Source: Cucumis sativus (lineage: Eukaryota; Streptophyta; Magnoliopsida; Cucurbitales; Cucurbitaceae). Taken from it: a DNA stretch of 64,000 nt. How positions within the stretch are numbered: the first letter of the stretch is position 1; each line of letters begins with the position of its first letter. The stretch spans positions 6,882,001 through 6,946,000 of the forward strand of contig NC_026655.2 of NCBI RefSeq assembly GCF_000004075.3, written 5' to 3'. Both the position numbers and the translations under genes were made by a program. Shown in pieces: positions 31,711-47,667 of the stretch. Under the pieces are notes generated by a model that had not been told where the DNA came from, made no database searches, and worked only from the letters and a program-made list of their open reading frames with translations.

Positions 31711-32690
31711 TTTGAATCCACGCACATCCGTTGTAGATTTCTATTTGTTTTACTTTAAAATTATAAGTTCATAGACTTGAATTTTGAAGAATTTGTTTCT
31801 TTTCTTAAAAAATATATTGGTTTTTGAACTTCCAAAAATACTTGAAATTGAGTGTGTATCTAACACAAAAGCTCACAAAACACACACAATGTTATAATAA
31901 GATCAATAGACTTTTGGAATAAGCAATGAAGAGATAAAGAGATACCGAGATTAGGTAAACAATGTTTTGGTGAAATATAATCTACATCTAGCGTTGTATG
32001 TATGCCCCAAGGAAAGAGAGTTCAGGAGTTAATACGAAGTTAAGCAATTGGAATGAAATACTTATCCCTTAAACATTTTCTACACTAACTCACACAACTT
32101 ATCTTTTAGTGAACAACTTTAGGCTCTATCTTAGCGTCGTGAGAATTCCTCTCACCAAACCAAACTCAACTTACATCGAGATAATTCGAAGAATACCTGA
32201 ATACAAGTACATAGGAAGCTTCTTGAGACTCATACAAAAATTCTGAGTTATTAAGACTGTGACTTAGTTTAATACAGTGAGGCAGGTATACATTCTGCTT
32301 CTACCAAATTCTCATCAAATTGAACAATCTTCAAACATGACACTATTAGGTAGGTATACACTATTTTGTTTTAAAAATCTAGTAGGAGCATTCTCCAAAA
32401 GAACCAAATATTTATAAAATATACAAAATTTTTAAAGTCTATCAATTGGTGGGCAAAAACAGGACTGAGGTTTTACTGAGTGTTAAATCTCTATGCATCC
32501 AATACATGTAACTAGCTAAATCTAAATCAACAGCATTCGAACTTTTATACTATTACCTTGATACCAATTGTTATCAGCATCTGAAATGGGAATTTCATAT
32601 ATCATGTTCAGCATGAGAAGAGAAATGGTTTCATTCGAGTTCACTAAATCTAGAAAAACCATAAACACAGAAGATTAAACTAAGCACTTA
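31711..32690. other. Intergenic, flank of gypsy fossil
   Basis: No gene is seen. Near 32555-32575 the plus strand reads TTGATACCAATTGTTATCAG. Its complement resembles an LTR end followed by a tRNA-Met type primer-binding site, so part of this region may belong to a retroelement in minus orientation. Confidence 0.35.
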
Positions 32691-32748
32691 GCATGATCAT
32701 GATGAGTGAACTTCAAAAAACTAACCGCATTTCAGAATGGTTGATGAA

Positions 32749-33792
32749 TCAGAGAGATGGATCTTTTCTTAAAGTAACAATCTCCTTCCCCACCTCCAGC
32801 TTCATCGTAAGGTTTTTCCAATCAACTTCCATCTTGCCTAAATCCACCAGCCACAGATTTCCCAATATCACCTCATCATCCTCTCCCATTTGAAGGGGAA
32901 AGAAATCCTCCGCATAGGTTTCATTCCCGATCTGCAGCAACACTCCACGGCAAATTCCGTCTCCTTTCACCGTCTTTCCGGAACCTAAAACCACACTGTA
33001 GTCGCCATACATGTCCAATTTAAGCTTCAAGTCTGTAGCTAAGTTTTTAGAGATTAAGTTATAGTCTGTCCAACTGACGACCTTAACAACCACAGACCTC
33101 TCCTTGACCGTGCCCTTACGCTTGGTTGAGTTGAAAGCGACGTTGTTCTTAATTTCCGCTAACCTTGCTCTATGCATAATGTCCAGTATACCTTCTGTAT
33201 CTAACATCCGAACCTCCCCTCGAATCTCTGTCTTCAAGCCGTTCATAAATTTAGCTTCAACAACACAGTGAGAGAGTTCTGGAAGGAGCGCCCCTAGTGA
33301 CTCGAACTTGCTACAATATTCCCCAACACTCCCCTCTTGCTGCAAGCCAATGAACCTGGAAAGCACCCTGTGACCGTCTCCAAATCTCTTATACAATGAA
33401 CCCCGGAACTCACCCCACGATTCCGGCGGATTTCCCCAGTTTTGAAAGCACCGGAACCAGGCAAGGGCTTGGCCAGACATACAGAGAAGGATGGTCTCCA
33501 TCATCTGGGCAATGTCGTCGATGTGGTGAACTTCAAAGTATCGCTCCATTTTCAAGATCCACATGAGGGTATCTGTTCCGTCGAACATGGGTAGCTCCAG
33601 GTTGGGCATCCGGTGGGTGGGTGCATATTGAAGTAGGCGTTGTTGGTGTGCGTTCAGGAGCAGAGCCATTTGGTGTAAGAGGGTGGTGTGGTTGTTGTCA
33701 GTTATTGGGATGTTGTGAACTTCTTCATCCTCAACCTTCTTCAATTTGGCTTCTAATGCTTCTACTGGGTTTTCCATTTTGTTTCTTAGCAA
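32749..33792 (-). mobile_element. Ty3/gypsy retrotransposon fossil (gag plus protease-like part)
   Basis: The minus strand encodes an N-terminal coiled stretch, a gypsy-type gag core (LPMFDGTD, MERYFEVHHID and the WGEFRGSLYKRFGD segment), and a pepsin-like protease-related C-terminal part (VILGNLWLVDLG). No reverse transcriptase, integrase or paired LTRs are seen near it. It is an incomplete, broken element. Absence of the rest suggests an old insertion. Confidence 0.8.
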
Positions 33793-33899
33793 ATTTCCAA
33801 TGGGTGATTGCTAAGAAAATGAAGAACAAAAGATTGGAGGGAATATATATGAAACGGAATACCTTCCCACTCTAGAGATTGTAAGTGGCCCCATCTTCC

Positions 33900-35843
33900 G
33901 CCACCAATTTGCGAAAACGGTTTGAGTTAGATTTAGTGGTATTTGGAAAAACCCAAATCACCCCAATTCCCAATCATGTGATCACCATTTGATTCCGTTC
34001 CAATTCAAGCTAAAACCGTACTCAACCCCGAAATGCAAAAACAAAAAATATATATATATCTCATATGAAAACCCAAACTGAATCGCACATTTGTGTATCA
34101 TACCTTCCAGTTTAATAATTTTTTTCTTTTTGTTTTAAAAAGGAGATTATGAGATAAGCCATTTTAGAGAAAAAACGCATCCAACCAAATTTTAGAAAAA
34201 ATATTTATTTGGTGTAATCCCTCCCAAATATCTTTTTCTCTTCATTTATTGCTGTAATTCATTTTTTCTATCTATTTTTCACGCCCTATTTCTTTGATTT
34301 TTAAATACTTTGAATACTTTTTCAATGTGTTCATATACATATTTTACAGCTGTTTGTAAATTTTTCTCTTTTAGCCAAATCTATTATACTTTAACATTTC
34401 TAAAAGAAATCATGAGGACGTCAAGGAAGAACATGACAGTCCAGTTCCTGAAATGAAGATGAATGAAGAACGTGGTCGAATTGCACACCTCTTTGTCTCG
34501 TTGATATTATATTGTCTCGAAAAAATTTATTGATCTTATTTTTTTTATTATAAATCAATTATATATGTTTTTTATGGTCATGTATTTACCTTTCAAGATA
34601 TTTGTGCTTCTAAAATTGAATTGTCCAAAAACAAATTAATAAAAAAAATTAATGTTTTGTTTAAACTTCAATAATTTTAAATAACTAAAAATGAATAATT
34701 TCAAGATAACATGCAATTATTTTCAAAATATATTTTTAAAACAAAAGATTGAAAATGTGTATTTCTGTATGAAATTAGTTCATTATGTTAATAGTTTATT
34801 ATGGTCATTTGACCTAAATATAAACATGGTTAGTATAGAATAAACCAAACACATTTTTGCATATAAACATTTATAAAGAGATTAAACCAAACATGCCAGT
34901 GTTTAGATTTTTAACTCATTTTATAAAAAGTATTTTTTAAAATATGTATTCTTAAGAAACCATTTTTTTCATAGATAAATCCAAATGCGCCCTAAATTTA
35001 AAACCAAAATTAGATGACTAAAAATGTAGTTTTCTTCTACAAAACTCTAAACCCTAAACCTTAAACCTAGTTTTAAAAAAATAAAGACTAAAAATGTACA
35101 TTTCAAAAACTCGAGATCGCACCCGTCTATTCTATACACGTAAGAGGTAATTAAAAAGAGACCAAAACCCACGTATATTTCAAAATACTTGGAAGACTAG
35201 AAAAGTAATTTTAGGTAAATAAATAAATATATGTACAAATGTTAAAGGGTAGAAATTTAGAACTTGAAATTAGGTGGAAACCCATTGTCTTGTTGAAAGA
35301 CTAAATCACACCAACCACAACACTAATTTATGAAAACTTCCTTCATTTCCCACCTAAACTTAAATTTGGAATATTTCACTTGTTATTTTAATATATTTGA
35401 AGTCAGAATACTAAATTTTCATCAAACAATCTATAGAAGTAGTAAAAAAAAAAGATATTGATAGAGTTCTTGCAATTTCTATCTCTAATAACAACTAGTT
35501 TTTTAGTCTTTTAAAACTTGTCTTTGGTCTCAAAACATAACAAGTGGATGAAAGCAAGAGGTGTATAAGTTGAATCATCAAAGATCAAAGTGTTATAAAG
35601 TGGCCTAATTGGAGATCTGTTCAACTTTAGTATTGAAGCCTTAAAGACAAAACAATGTCCTAAGAGTCAAGTCGTGAAGGTCAACACATTAACAGGTTTT
35701 GAAGATATTTTAATCCATATCAACCAATCCAAAAATTTTCCCTTGTGTTGCCCTGGTGTAACCACCAAAGAAAAGCAACGAAATATCAGTATAAATCCTA
35801 GAATTAAACTCACAATATCACAATAACCCACCCCATAGACCAA
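33900..35843. other. Intergenic / promoter region of gene 7
   Basis: AT-rich with no gene-like frame. The last about 200 bases (ATATCAACCAA words, AAGAAAAGCAAC) resemble the DNA just upstream of gene 8, so the promoters were duplicated with the genes. Confidence 0.45.
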
Positions 35844-38589
<2,746 letters not shown>

Positions 38590-39985
38590 AACTTTAATTT
38601 ACATGTCATATATTTTGTTTTAATGTTACAATTAAGGATATAGATCAGAAGCTAAGTTACAACATGTATAAACTTGTAACAATCTATATTGTCACTCTAT
38701 TTTCCTTTTTATTCATATGGTATGATATTACAACAAGAAATTACTTTTCCTATTATTTTAATATATGTTATTAAAAATAATTAACTTAAATTAGTTCCAT
38801 GACCACTTACCAAATTCCATATTAAATATAGATAATTCTCATGCTCAAACTCGTATAAGATCATAGCATTCCATTGTATTATTTATTTTCTTTCTAATTT
38901 ATAGAATTAGTAAAAGGAGCTTCCAAATACATATATGTAAGAGTAATTGGATCACTTGTTTTGTTTGTAATAATAAGTGTGACATAGATAAAAAGATTTA
39001 GGGAGACTATGAACCGATATAGTAGAGGTTTAGGAGGACTTGAGTCATACAACTTTATGCTCTTTAGATTATATGGTTTGAGGGAAGAATCATTTTTGGA
39101 CGATTCTACCCCTTGCCAACTTCTAAAATTACCAATATTACCCTACGTATATTAATGTTCCATGGACGCTTCTCTCCCTTGCCAAATTTTAAATTTTAAA
39201 TTTACAATACTGCCCTAATGTATCGTAAGTTTACAAATTTTATTTACCAAATTCTAGACATTCTTTCAATTTCTAAATTTATCACCTACATGTATTTGTT
39301 CATTATTTGATTATCAAATTATTTATTATAAACACTCAATATTAACATATAAACAAATTTAGTATTGGTAAATTAGTATGCTATAGTTACACTATTTGAT
39401 TATCAAATAGTAATATTTGATAGGTATTTTAGTAATATCAAATAGTAATATCAAATAGTAATATTTGATAGATATAAATAGGTATTTTAGTAAAATTACT
39501 ATATAGGAAATAAATTAAATTTGGTTTTCCAAATTTAAAACTATTGAAATAACCAACTTCATCTTCTCTATAAATAGTCTCGTGCATGTATTGTTAGTGA
39601 ATTTATTAAACAAAAATTAAGATAAAGTGACTATTTTGAGATTGATTCAAGATAAATCTCAATATGTTAATTTTAATTTTTACCTTTATTTTCCCTCGAC
39701 ATTTTATTTTGAAAAACTGTATTTTAATATTTTAAAATTACAAGTTAAGATTTATAATTATTTGTTTAAGTTCCAATTTAAACTACTGTTGGAGTGTTAG
39801 GCAATACATTGATAAAAAATCTCAAACATATTAGAAATATATTTGATAATTTAAAACATTCATCTTCTTAACAAAATATACTTATTTAAATTAGTTGGAA
39901 TCTTTGATCATTTTGTTATGTCTAGATTAAAAGAATAAAACGACTTTTATTTTTAAAGTCAAAGGTTTGATTTTCATCTTTGAAA
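38590..39985. other. Intergenic, no supported gene
   Basis: AT-rich. A short tandem stretch with ATCAAATAGTAATA words lies at about 39405-39470. No gene is seen. Confidence 0.45.
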
Positions 39986-41955
39986 TTGTTATACTAAGAA
40001 ACTTATAATTGATAGAAATAAGACATGCACAGCGGAAAAAGAATCGAAATTCTACCATAATTGCCACAATTAACAAGTAACCATAAACTAATCAAATTAG
40101 GGTTTTAGGAAATATTACCTTTGAAACTTTAAAAAAACTTTGATACCTCCTTAGCAATTCAAACTGAGACCACCACTAATGCTCAACTACTATCCTTTGG
40201 ACAAAGAACCGGGTTGTGAGACCCAATTTGATGTAAAAAGTAATAGAGATAAAATGAAATTGGAAGGTAGAAGTATTTTTTTCTTGGTTGAGATTTTTTG
40301 GAGTATATTAAAAAAAGGCAAAAGTTTTCAACCATTTGGAAACTCCCCTATTTATAACATAATTACATGAAAAAATGCATGTAATTAATTTGTCAAATCT
40401 CAACACCTAATGTTCCACTAACAATTAGTGGAACTTAGTGGGCTAGGTGTCTACTTCTCATATAGCCACATATCCCACTAAGAGTTAGTGGGATTATCCA
40501 ACAAAATGTTGGATTTTCCCACTAACTTAGTCCAAGGGTAAAATGGTCATTAGATATTTTAAGTCAAAAGTCAAACTTTGACTTTTCTAAGTCAAAAATC
40601 AATATTTTGACATTTTACCATTGTGTCCGTCTTGACTAATTTCAACCTCCCGAGCATGAATCTGCATTCATTTTTCTAAAATTCAAATCACATATGAATA
40701 TAAGACCGGTCAAAGTTTGACTTTTCAAAGTCAAAAGTCAACATTTTGACTTTTTACTATTTTTTGACCAATTCCATCAATTCCGAGCTTCTTAGTATGA
40801 ATCTGCATTCATACTTATAGTATGTAAAACATAAAGCTCTATTTCTAATTAGAAGACCGACAACTATATCACTATATTTGTCGGTTTCTCTTTCTTCTCC
40901 CAATTCGAACAATTCGACTTATTTCATCACACTGTTCTAAGTTTAATCCATATGAGCTAGCAGGGGAACCTAATGGACCTATAGATCATGGGCTTCAACG
41001 ATTCAAGATTAACTAGCTAAACTCTTTTAAACCGAGTTAATCAACATTCGTTAACTGACGGGTCATTCCACTAAAGTCCCGTAGTTGCACTCTCCTCACT
41101 ATAGATATATTTGTGTCCATTTGATAAAACCATAATCAGTAAGTTAATCCTTCACAGGTTGCTCGTAACCTTGGCTGGGTCAAAATACCGTTTTACCCCC
41201 AAGATTACATCTTGCTCCTTATGTCCCACTAATCCACTATTGAACAATTGGTTTAAGGTTCAACCTATAAACTTAATCCCTCCCAGGCGAATGAGAGGGT
41301 GGGGCCCCTTGTTCAAGGCTTGGATTCAGTGCTTAAGAGAACTACCTATCTACTAACCCTAAAGTGGGTAGGAGTGAATTCCATCTTGTATCCTATGTTC
41401 CCAACTATCCACTCGATCTTACCCCTGAAATGGGAGGCTTATTGGGCCAACATTGATGAGCTGCCCTCACCTATGCAGATCTAAGAATAATCTCGTGTAA
41501 ACAGGAGTTCATAGTTAACTTAGGATTAAGATTAAGTTACCTAGGTCATCAATAATCGAGATAGTCAGTTTTAAACAGTAAACGATGTTATAACGTAAAA
41601 AAGACTAATTCATGGTTCAGTTTTATGTAAACACTTTACATAGGATGCCCCCACTTTCATGTCTCTACATGAACGATTCAGGATCACCTCGTTTGTACTA
41701 CAAAATGGGCCGCATCCATAGTTTCTCTAAATAAGGCGCCCAACCTTTATTCATATATTATAGACTATTTAGGCTATATATACTCGAACTTGATCCACGT
41801 TTATGTTTACGCATAAAATTCAAGTTTATTAAAAAAAATAGCATTGGAACTTGATTTATTGGATTTAGGATTATAATATTTAATTTCTCAATAACAACTT
41901 TATTGAAACAGAATATGATTACAAACTACGAGTTTTAAGACAAAAAATTCCAACA
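39985..41955 (-). mobile_element. Non-coding LTR-type repeat (solo LTR or large retrotransposon derivative)
   Basis: About 2 kb of moderately GC-rich, gene-free DNA stands out from its AT-rich flanks. On the minus strand it starts TGTTGGAATTTTTTG at 41955. Inside are GTGGGGCCCC, a tract with AGTCAAA / TTTGACTTTT repeats and short inverted CCACTAA / TTAGTGG words. From memory this resembles an abundant LTR-type family of cucurbit genomes. The other end is not fixed: either near 39985-40030, or at a TGTTGGAGTG at 39787. No coding domains were found. It is a fossil. Confidence 0.5.
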
Positions 41956-41989
41956 ATAATAACATTATCATACGTGAAAAACGCACCTC

Positions 41990-42480
41990 AATATTTTATA
42001 GTATATAAAAGAGATTTTTTTAAAAATATAACAAAACGACAAAATAGTTACACACAGTACGAAAAAAACCTACACTCACAATAAAAAAGACAAAAAATGA
42101 CTCCATCAACACACCATGTATACAATTGTTTAGATTTGACTATTTTTTATACAAATCTAAATGGTCTTCGAACAACCAAATAACAATCTAAGAAAAATAG
42201 ATCTTTTATATTTTGTACACGATGTTGAACCAAATAAGAATTTGAAAAAAAAAGAAGATATAAAGTAGAAAAAGAGAGAAAAAAACGATGGAAATGAAAA
42301 TAAAATTGCACAAGAAAGAAGAGGGAAAGGAAAGAAAAAACATCTAATATTTTAAAAAAATACCTGACCTTTTTTAGAATTGCACTGCCGTAAATATTTT
42401 GATGTTTTCTTATATTTACGAAAATTTCTCTTAAAAAAACTTATACTATAATTAGTTGAATTGTTATGAATGGCAAAATA
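41990..42480. repeat. Dispersed AT-rich repeat (copy 2 of 2)
   Basis: Relative of the stretch at about 4190-4770, with the same order of landmarks: inverted TTTAGATTTG / CAAATCTAAA words, GATGTTGAACCAAATAA, a purine-rich tract, and TATTTTGATGTTTT. It looks like a non-autonomous transposon. The similarity is loose and the borders are approximate. Confidence 0.4.
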
Positions 42481-42947
42481 TTGAAGCTATTTATATAATA
42501 TAACAACAAAAAGAAAAAGAAAAAAAAACCTTAGATAGAATATAGAGAGGTAGATGGATTTTGCTATATTTTGTAAATAATTTCAATATTTCGGTATTTT
42601 TAACAATTCTTTTATTTATAATAACTTTTGATAGGAAGGTTGAAAATCTAAAATTTGTGGAACAAAGTTCATTATTGTCAAACATGATCACATTAGTCAT
42701 TAGAGGTTTGTTATACTTCAAATTTGAGCCATAAAAGAAATAAGAAAAAGTCATGAGTTATTTTTGTCAACACTATGAAGATACTTCATTCATATCAACC
42801 AAATACAAAGTTTTCATTTGTCGTGGTAACAAGAACTAAAAGAGCAACATGTCTCTTTCCAAAGAAATGGTGTAGCAACAAAAGGTCAGCATACACCTAA
42901 ATTAATATCACAATTCATCAATTACAATAACCCATGGCATTGACCAA
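42481..42947. other. Promoter region of gene 8
   Basis: AT-rich. CATATCAACCAAAT and the following words parallel the region before gene 7. No specific regulatory site is claimed. Confidence 0.4.
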
Positions 42948-45405
42948 ATGACGAGCTCAATGCTGATCATCCTCTGTTTCGCTTTATTCCTCCGCCAAGC
43001 AATCGCTCAGCCTGATTTTCAAATATACGATTGCGTCCAAAACCAAGGCAATTTCACCACCAACTCAACCTACAAAGCTAATCTCAATCACCTCCTCTCT
43101 ACCTTCACCACCCATCACCAAATTAACTATGGCTTTTACAACTTCTCTTATGGCCTTCAAAACAAAGCCAATGTGATTGGGCTATGCAGAGGAGACCTCA
43201 CGCTGCTCGCTTGCACCACCTGCCTAAACAACTCTAGAACTCTTCTCCCACTGCTCTGTCCCAACCATACAGAAGCCATCGGATGGTACGACGAATGTAT
43301 GCTCCGTTACTCAAACCGCTCCATATTCGCCTCCATGGAGACTTCCCCTGCTTTCCGTGCTTGGAATCCCAACAATGCTTCCGACCCACATCGATTCTTC
43401 CAGTTCGCTACAACTCTGCTCCAACAACTCACTCAAGAAGCTGCGTTCGGCGATTCTCGTTTAAAGTTCGCTACTGGAGTCACATCCATTCCAAGTTTCC
43501 CAACCATCTATGGAGCTGTGCAGTGTACACCGGATTTGTCTCCGCAAAATTGCACCACTTGCTTGCTTGGTGCTATTCAACGAATTCGATTATGTTGCGA
43601 TGGGAAAGCAGGAGGTAGAATTGGGAGACCCAGTTGTAATATTCGGTTCGAGAGCTACCTCTTTTATAAGCAATCCTCTGTTTCTTTAGCCCCATCTCCA
43701 AATCCGTCACTACCACCATCTCCTCCTCCTCAACGTGAGTTAATGACATTCTGAAATGCTATTTTTATCTTTGTCGACTAAACGGTTGCGTCATTGTTTC
43801 TCCAGGAAAAGCATCTTGGAGAGTGGCCGTCATAGTTGTGTCCGTCGTCGTTTGCGCTGTCATAATAACGGTCACAATCTGTATTTTCTTAACCAAAAGA
43901 AAGCGAAGAAACCCAGCAACTCAAGTACCTTCAAGTAAGTTAGCTGATTATTATAGATTAATTTAATTCAACGACAAGATCTCTGTTGGATTCGTTCCTA
44001 TGTAATTAACTCGCAGGGATGGCACTTGAGGATGAAGAAACCGTAATTGAATCTTGGCAATTTGATTTTGACACGATTAAAATTGCAACAAATGGATTCT
44101 CTGAAGAAAATAAACTTGGGGAAGGCGGTTTTGGGGTGGTTTATAAGGTAATAGAGTGAAGAATTTGAAATTTGATCTTTATAAAGATACGTAATTTTTG
44201 TTATGAATGTAATTGTGACAGGGTCGACTTCCCAATGGAGAAACTATTGCTGTCAAACGACTCTCTCGAGCTTCAAGTCAAGGAGATAATGAGTTCAAGA
44301 ATGAAATCTTATTGGTGGCTAAACTTCAACATCGAAATTTAGTTCAGCTATTGGGTTTCTGCTTCAAAGAAAATGAAAAGATTCTCATTTACGAGTTTGT
44401 AGAGAATTCTAGTCTCGAGAAATTCCTGTTTAGTAAGATTTTTCTATGCTCTGTTCACTTGTTTTTTCTCCATCTTCAATTCTGTTTTTTTACTAAAAAT
44501 TATATCTTTATCAATTTTGGAATATGGGATGGGGCAGATCCTAAAACACGAGTGAGTTTAGATTGGAAAGCTCGCTACAAGATTTTACATGGAATAACTC
44601 GAGGACTTGTTTACCTTCACGAAGAGTCTCAACTCAGAATTATACATAGAGATCTCAAAGCTAGTAATATTTTACTAGATGCAGATATGAATGCTAAGAT
44701 TTCAGATTTTGGTACTGCAAGATTATTTTTACATGATCAAATACAAGGAAATACAAGAAGAGTAGTTGGGACTTAGTAAGTATAAGCAAAACTACATTCT
44801 ACATTATTTTTATCTAATGAGAATACGACAATGTCATTAATTGTTTGTTTTTCAGTGGATACATGGCTCCCGAATATGTTCACAAGGGTCATTTCTCAAT
44901 CAAATCAGATGTCTTTAGCTTTGGTGTTTTAGTTTTGGAGATTGTGACAGGAATAAAAAATAATCAAGTTCATTTGTACAACGAGATTGTAGGTCTTGTA
45001 GACTATGTAAGTATGAGTTTTTTTTTTCCTGCATTGGAGACTTTGGTATCAATATTAGGTGATCAGTATGAAAGCTCATTTCAAATGCTACTCTTGCAGG
45101 CTTGGAGAAATTGGCAGAATGGAACTACTCAAAATATCATAGATCCTACCTTGAGAAGTGGTTCAAAGATGGAAATGGTTAGATGCATTCACATAGGGTT
45201 GCTATGTGTTCAAGAAAAGGTAGCTATGCGGCCAAACATGGGTACCGTACTTCTGATGCTTAACAGCTACTCTATTACCCTTCCAAGACCTTCTCAACCT
45301 GCTTTCATTTTGAGTACCATCAACTCTCAAATCTCTGAACACTCTAACCACAACTCTACTCAAGAACTAAATGATATGTCAATTACGGAGCTTTACCCTC
45401 GTTAG
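42948..45405 (+). CDS. Gene 8: complete cysteine-rich receptor-like kinase
   Basis: Exons 42948-43734, 43806-43934, 44017-44147, 44222-44432, 44538-44775, 44856-45006 and 45100-45405 join in frame to 650 residues. The signal peptide [20 protein letters not shown] is followed by DUF26-1 ([12 protein letters not shown]) and DUF26-2 ([12 protein letters not shown]), a short proline stalk, and a membrane helix ([19 protein letters not shown]). The kinase has [33 protein letters not shown] and YMAPEY, all intact. It is the sister of gene 7: the N-lobe exons differ at only a few bases, while introns and flanks are well diverged. The start gives a shorter leader than gene 7 but ends at the same QPDFQ.Y mature start. 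Confidence 0.93.
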
Positions 45406-47280
45406 CTTATGTATATAAATACACACACACATACATGTTCTCATCAAATCTTAATTTATAATTTGTATCGAAGTTAACCTTTTCTTTTCAAATGAATAGA
45501 ACCTTGATATTATTCAATGTTTTATTACAACAATTTCGATATCCAAAGGTCGTCCTACAGATATTTCTTTAATAATATCACAGTAGACGTTCAACAATAT
45601 TTTTAAAAAATCTTTAAATTTTTATTTTGCATTTATGTCAATGTTCATTGTCTGCAAAAAAACAATAATAATTGGTTTTATTCTGGTAGAAAGTTCCTTC
45701 AAATCTTATGAAATTTGTAGGTATATTTAAAGGGCTTTATGTCCAAACAAAGAAGCAGTAGATATGAATCATAGATGTTTGATATACCACAGAGAGGTAA
45801 AGGACATATACATTTGTTGTCACAACTTTTCTCGACGTTGCTTGTTTGGGCATCAATGTAGGCTTTTGTCCACGGTTTGTTTGAGGCAACCCTGTCGACC
45901 GTTCAAGTAGCATATAAAAGCTTTTTTCAAAAAAAATAAAAAATATATTTTCCAAGATTTTTCATTAGGGATACTGTAATTTTTGTAGCGATTATTGAAG
46001 TATAATTTTGATTTAGTTCTATTACAATTAAAATTCAGATGCCAAAGAACTTTGACCTTTAACTCTTTTGAGTTTGTATAATTAGTACCTTAGTCATGTC
46101 TATTGTGATAACAAGAACTTGTGAAAGTTCGTTGGTTGTAGGTTTATAAACTGTTGGAGATTCAAAATGGTTGCTTAAGACTTATGGTGGATTTTGAACT
46201 AATTTGGACCTTTTGAAGTAGACAACCAACTCTCTCAATATAACATTGTTTATAGGTTTGTTAAACTTAATTTCTTGCTTTCTTGGTTGTTGGAGTAAAG
46301 TTATTGTTTATATAAACACACAATATATATATATATTAAGATTTCATTTGGTGTATATACAAGTAAAAAAAAATTATAGTTTCTAAAAGAAAATTAATTT
46401 TATTGATTTGTTGGCGTAAGAAAAGAATATTTATATATTTGTTATATTTTTAATAACAAAATAATCATATACATTTTATCGACAAGTACTAACAAAATCA
46501 AGAGATATACTCACGCAGAAGAAGGTTTATAATGTCAGTTTAAAACCGACATCAAAAGCACAATCGACATTAAATACCTTTTAATAAAATGTTCATACAT
46601 GTATACTGTTGACTTCTATGCCGTGTGTTATCATTGAAAGTTCAATACATATATATATAGAACAACTAAAATGTGATTATTATATAGAGAATATTTATTT
46701 TTATTAGGTATTGTTTAATAAACTATTGAATCATATTTTGGACTCTAGTGAATACAAGTATTGTTGACTCCAATAATTTGATTTTGATCATCTAACTATT
46801 CTTTTCTTTTTTAAAAAAAAAAAAATCATCCCACACTATTGGATGTCTGCCAACAATAACATCAATAAAATAATTTTACTTGTTTCAAATACACAAATCA
46901 TTCAATACAAACAAATCAAAAGTCATCATCGATAACAGCTATCAATGATAACAATTGCTAGTTATTCTCACTAGTAGATGCCATAAGTGATAACTCACTT
47001 TAAATTCAAAAAATATGTTATTAGTTGATATCATTTATTAATGATATTTATAAAATTTTACATGTTGAGAAATGAATGTTGGCTATTTTTACATAATTTT
47101 AATTGTTTTTTTAGAATTGTGTTATTGGCTATAATCTAATAACCATTACATACCAACATTTTTTGAAATGTAAAAGTTCCTTCTAAAATAAAAGACTAAT
47201 AGGTATTTAAGTTGACCAAGTTATCTCCCACACCAAAAATCATTCATAGTCAATAGTCCAAATTTCAGTTTTTATAGTTA
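45406..47280. other. Intergenic, no supported gene
   Basis: AT-rich with short AT microsatellites near 46322-46340. A minus-strand 72-residue frame at 45737-45955 has no recognisable features. Confidence 0.45.
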
Positions 47281-47307
47281 TATAATCCCATCATAATCTC
47301 TTCATCA

Positions 47308-47667
47308 ATGGCGCTAAAACAACCATGTTCCACTCAAATCTTTTCAATTTCATCATCATCATCACCATCATCTTCATCTTCATCAGCCCAGCAATTTCTC
47401 AACCAAATTTTAGTTGTTCAAACAAGACTGGCAATTACACAGCCAACAGCATTTACAGCGCCAATCTCCAACACATCCTCTCTTCTCTCCCAACAGACGA
47501 GCGCATTGTCGAAGGCTTCCTCAACATCTCCTACGGCAAAGGCTCCAACAGAGTCAATGCCATTGCACTCTGCAGAGGAGACCTACCCCAAGAGGTATGC
47601 CGCAGTTGTTTCGGTGACTCTGTTTTGGAGCTTCCAACAAGATGTCCCAATGAAAAAGAAGCCGTGA
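47308..47667 (+). promoter_or_regulatory. Overlapping upstream ATG and frame before gene 9
   Basis: An ATG in the context CAATGGCG lies 17 bases before the gene 9 start in a different frame. It would give a 119-residue Ser-rich product overlapping the signal peptide and DUF26-1. The same upstream ATG at the same distance exists in gene 10 (52184), where its frame is only 35 codons. It may lower translation of the main frame. I do not claim that the overlapping product is real. Confidence 0.4.

Noticed and set aside
32749-33792. Possibility that the gag/protease frame is a domesticated host gene
   Set aside because: Parts and order match an ordinary Ty3/gypsy fossil, and nothing in the window shows host use such as introns or a CRK-like promoter.
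41111-41484. Two open frames of 60-80 residues in the 40-42 kb repeat
   Set aside because: They lie in a non-coding LTR-type repeat and show no domain.
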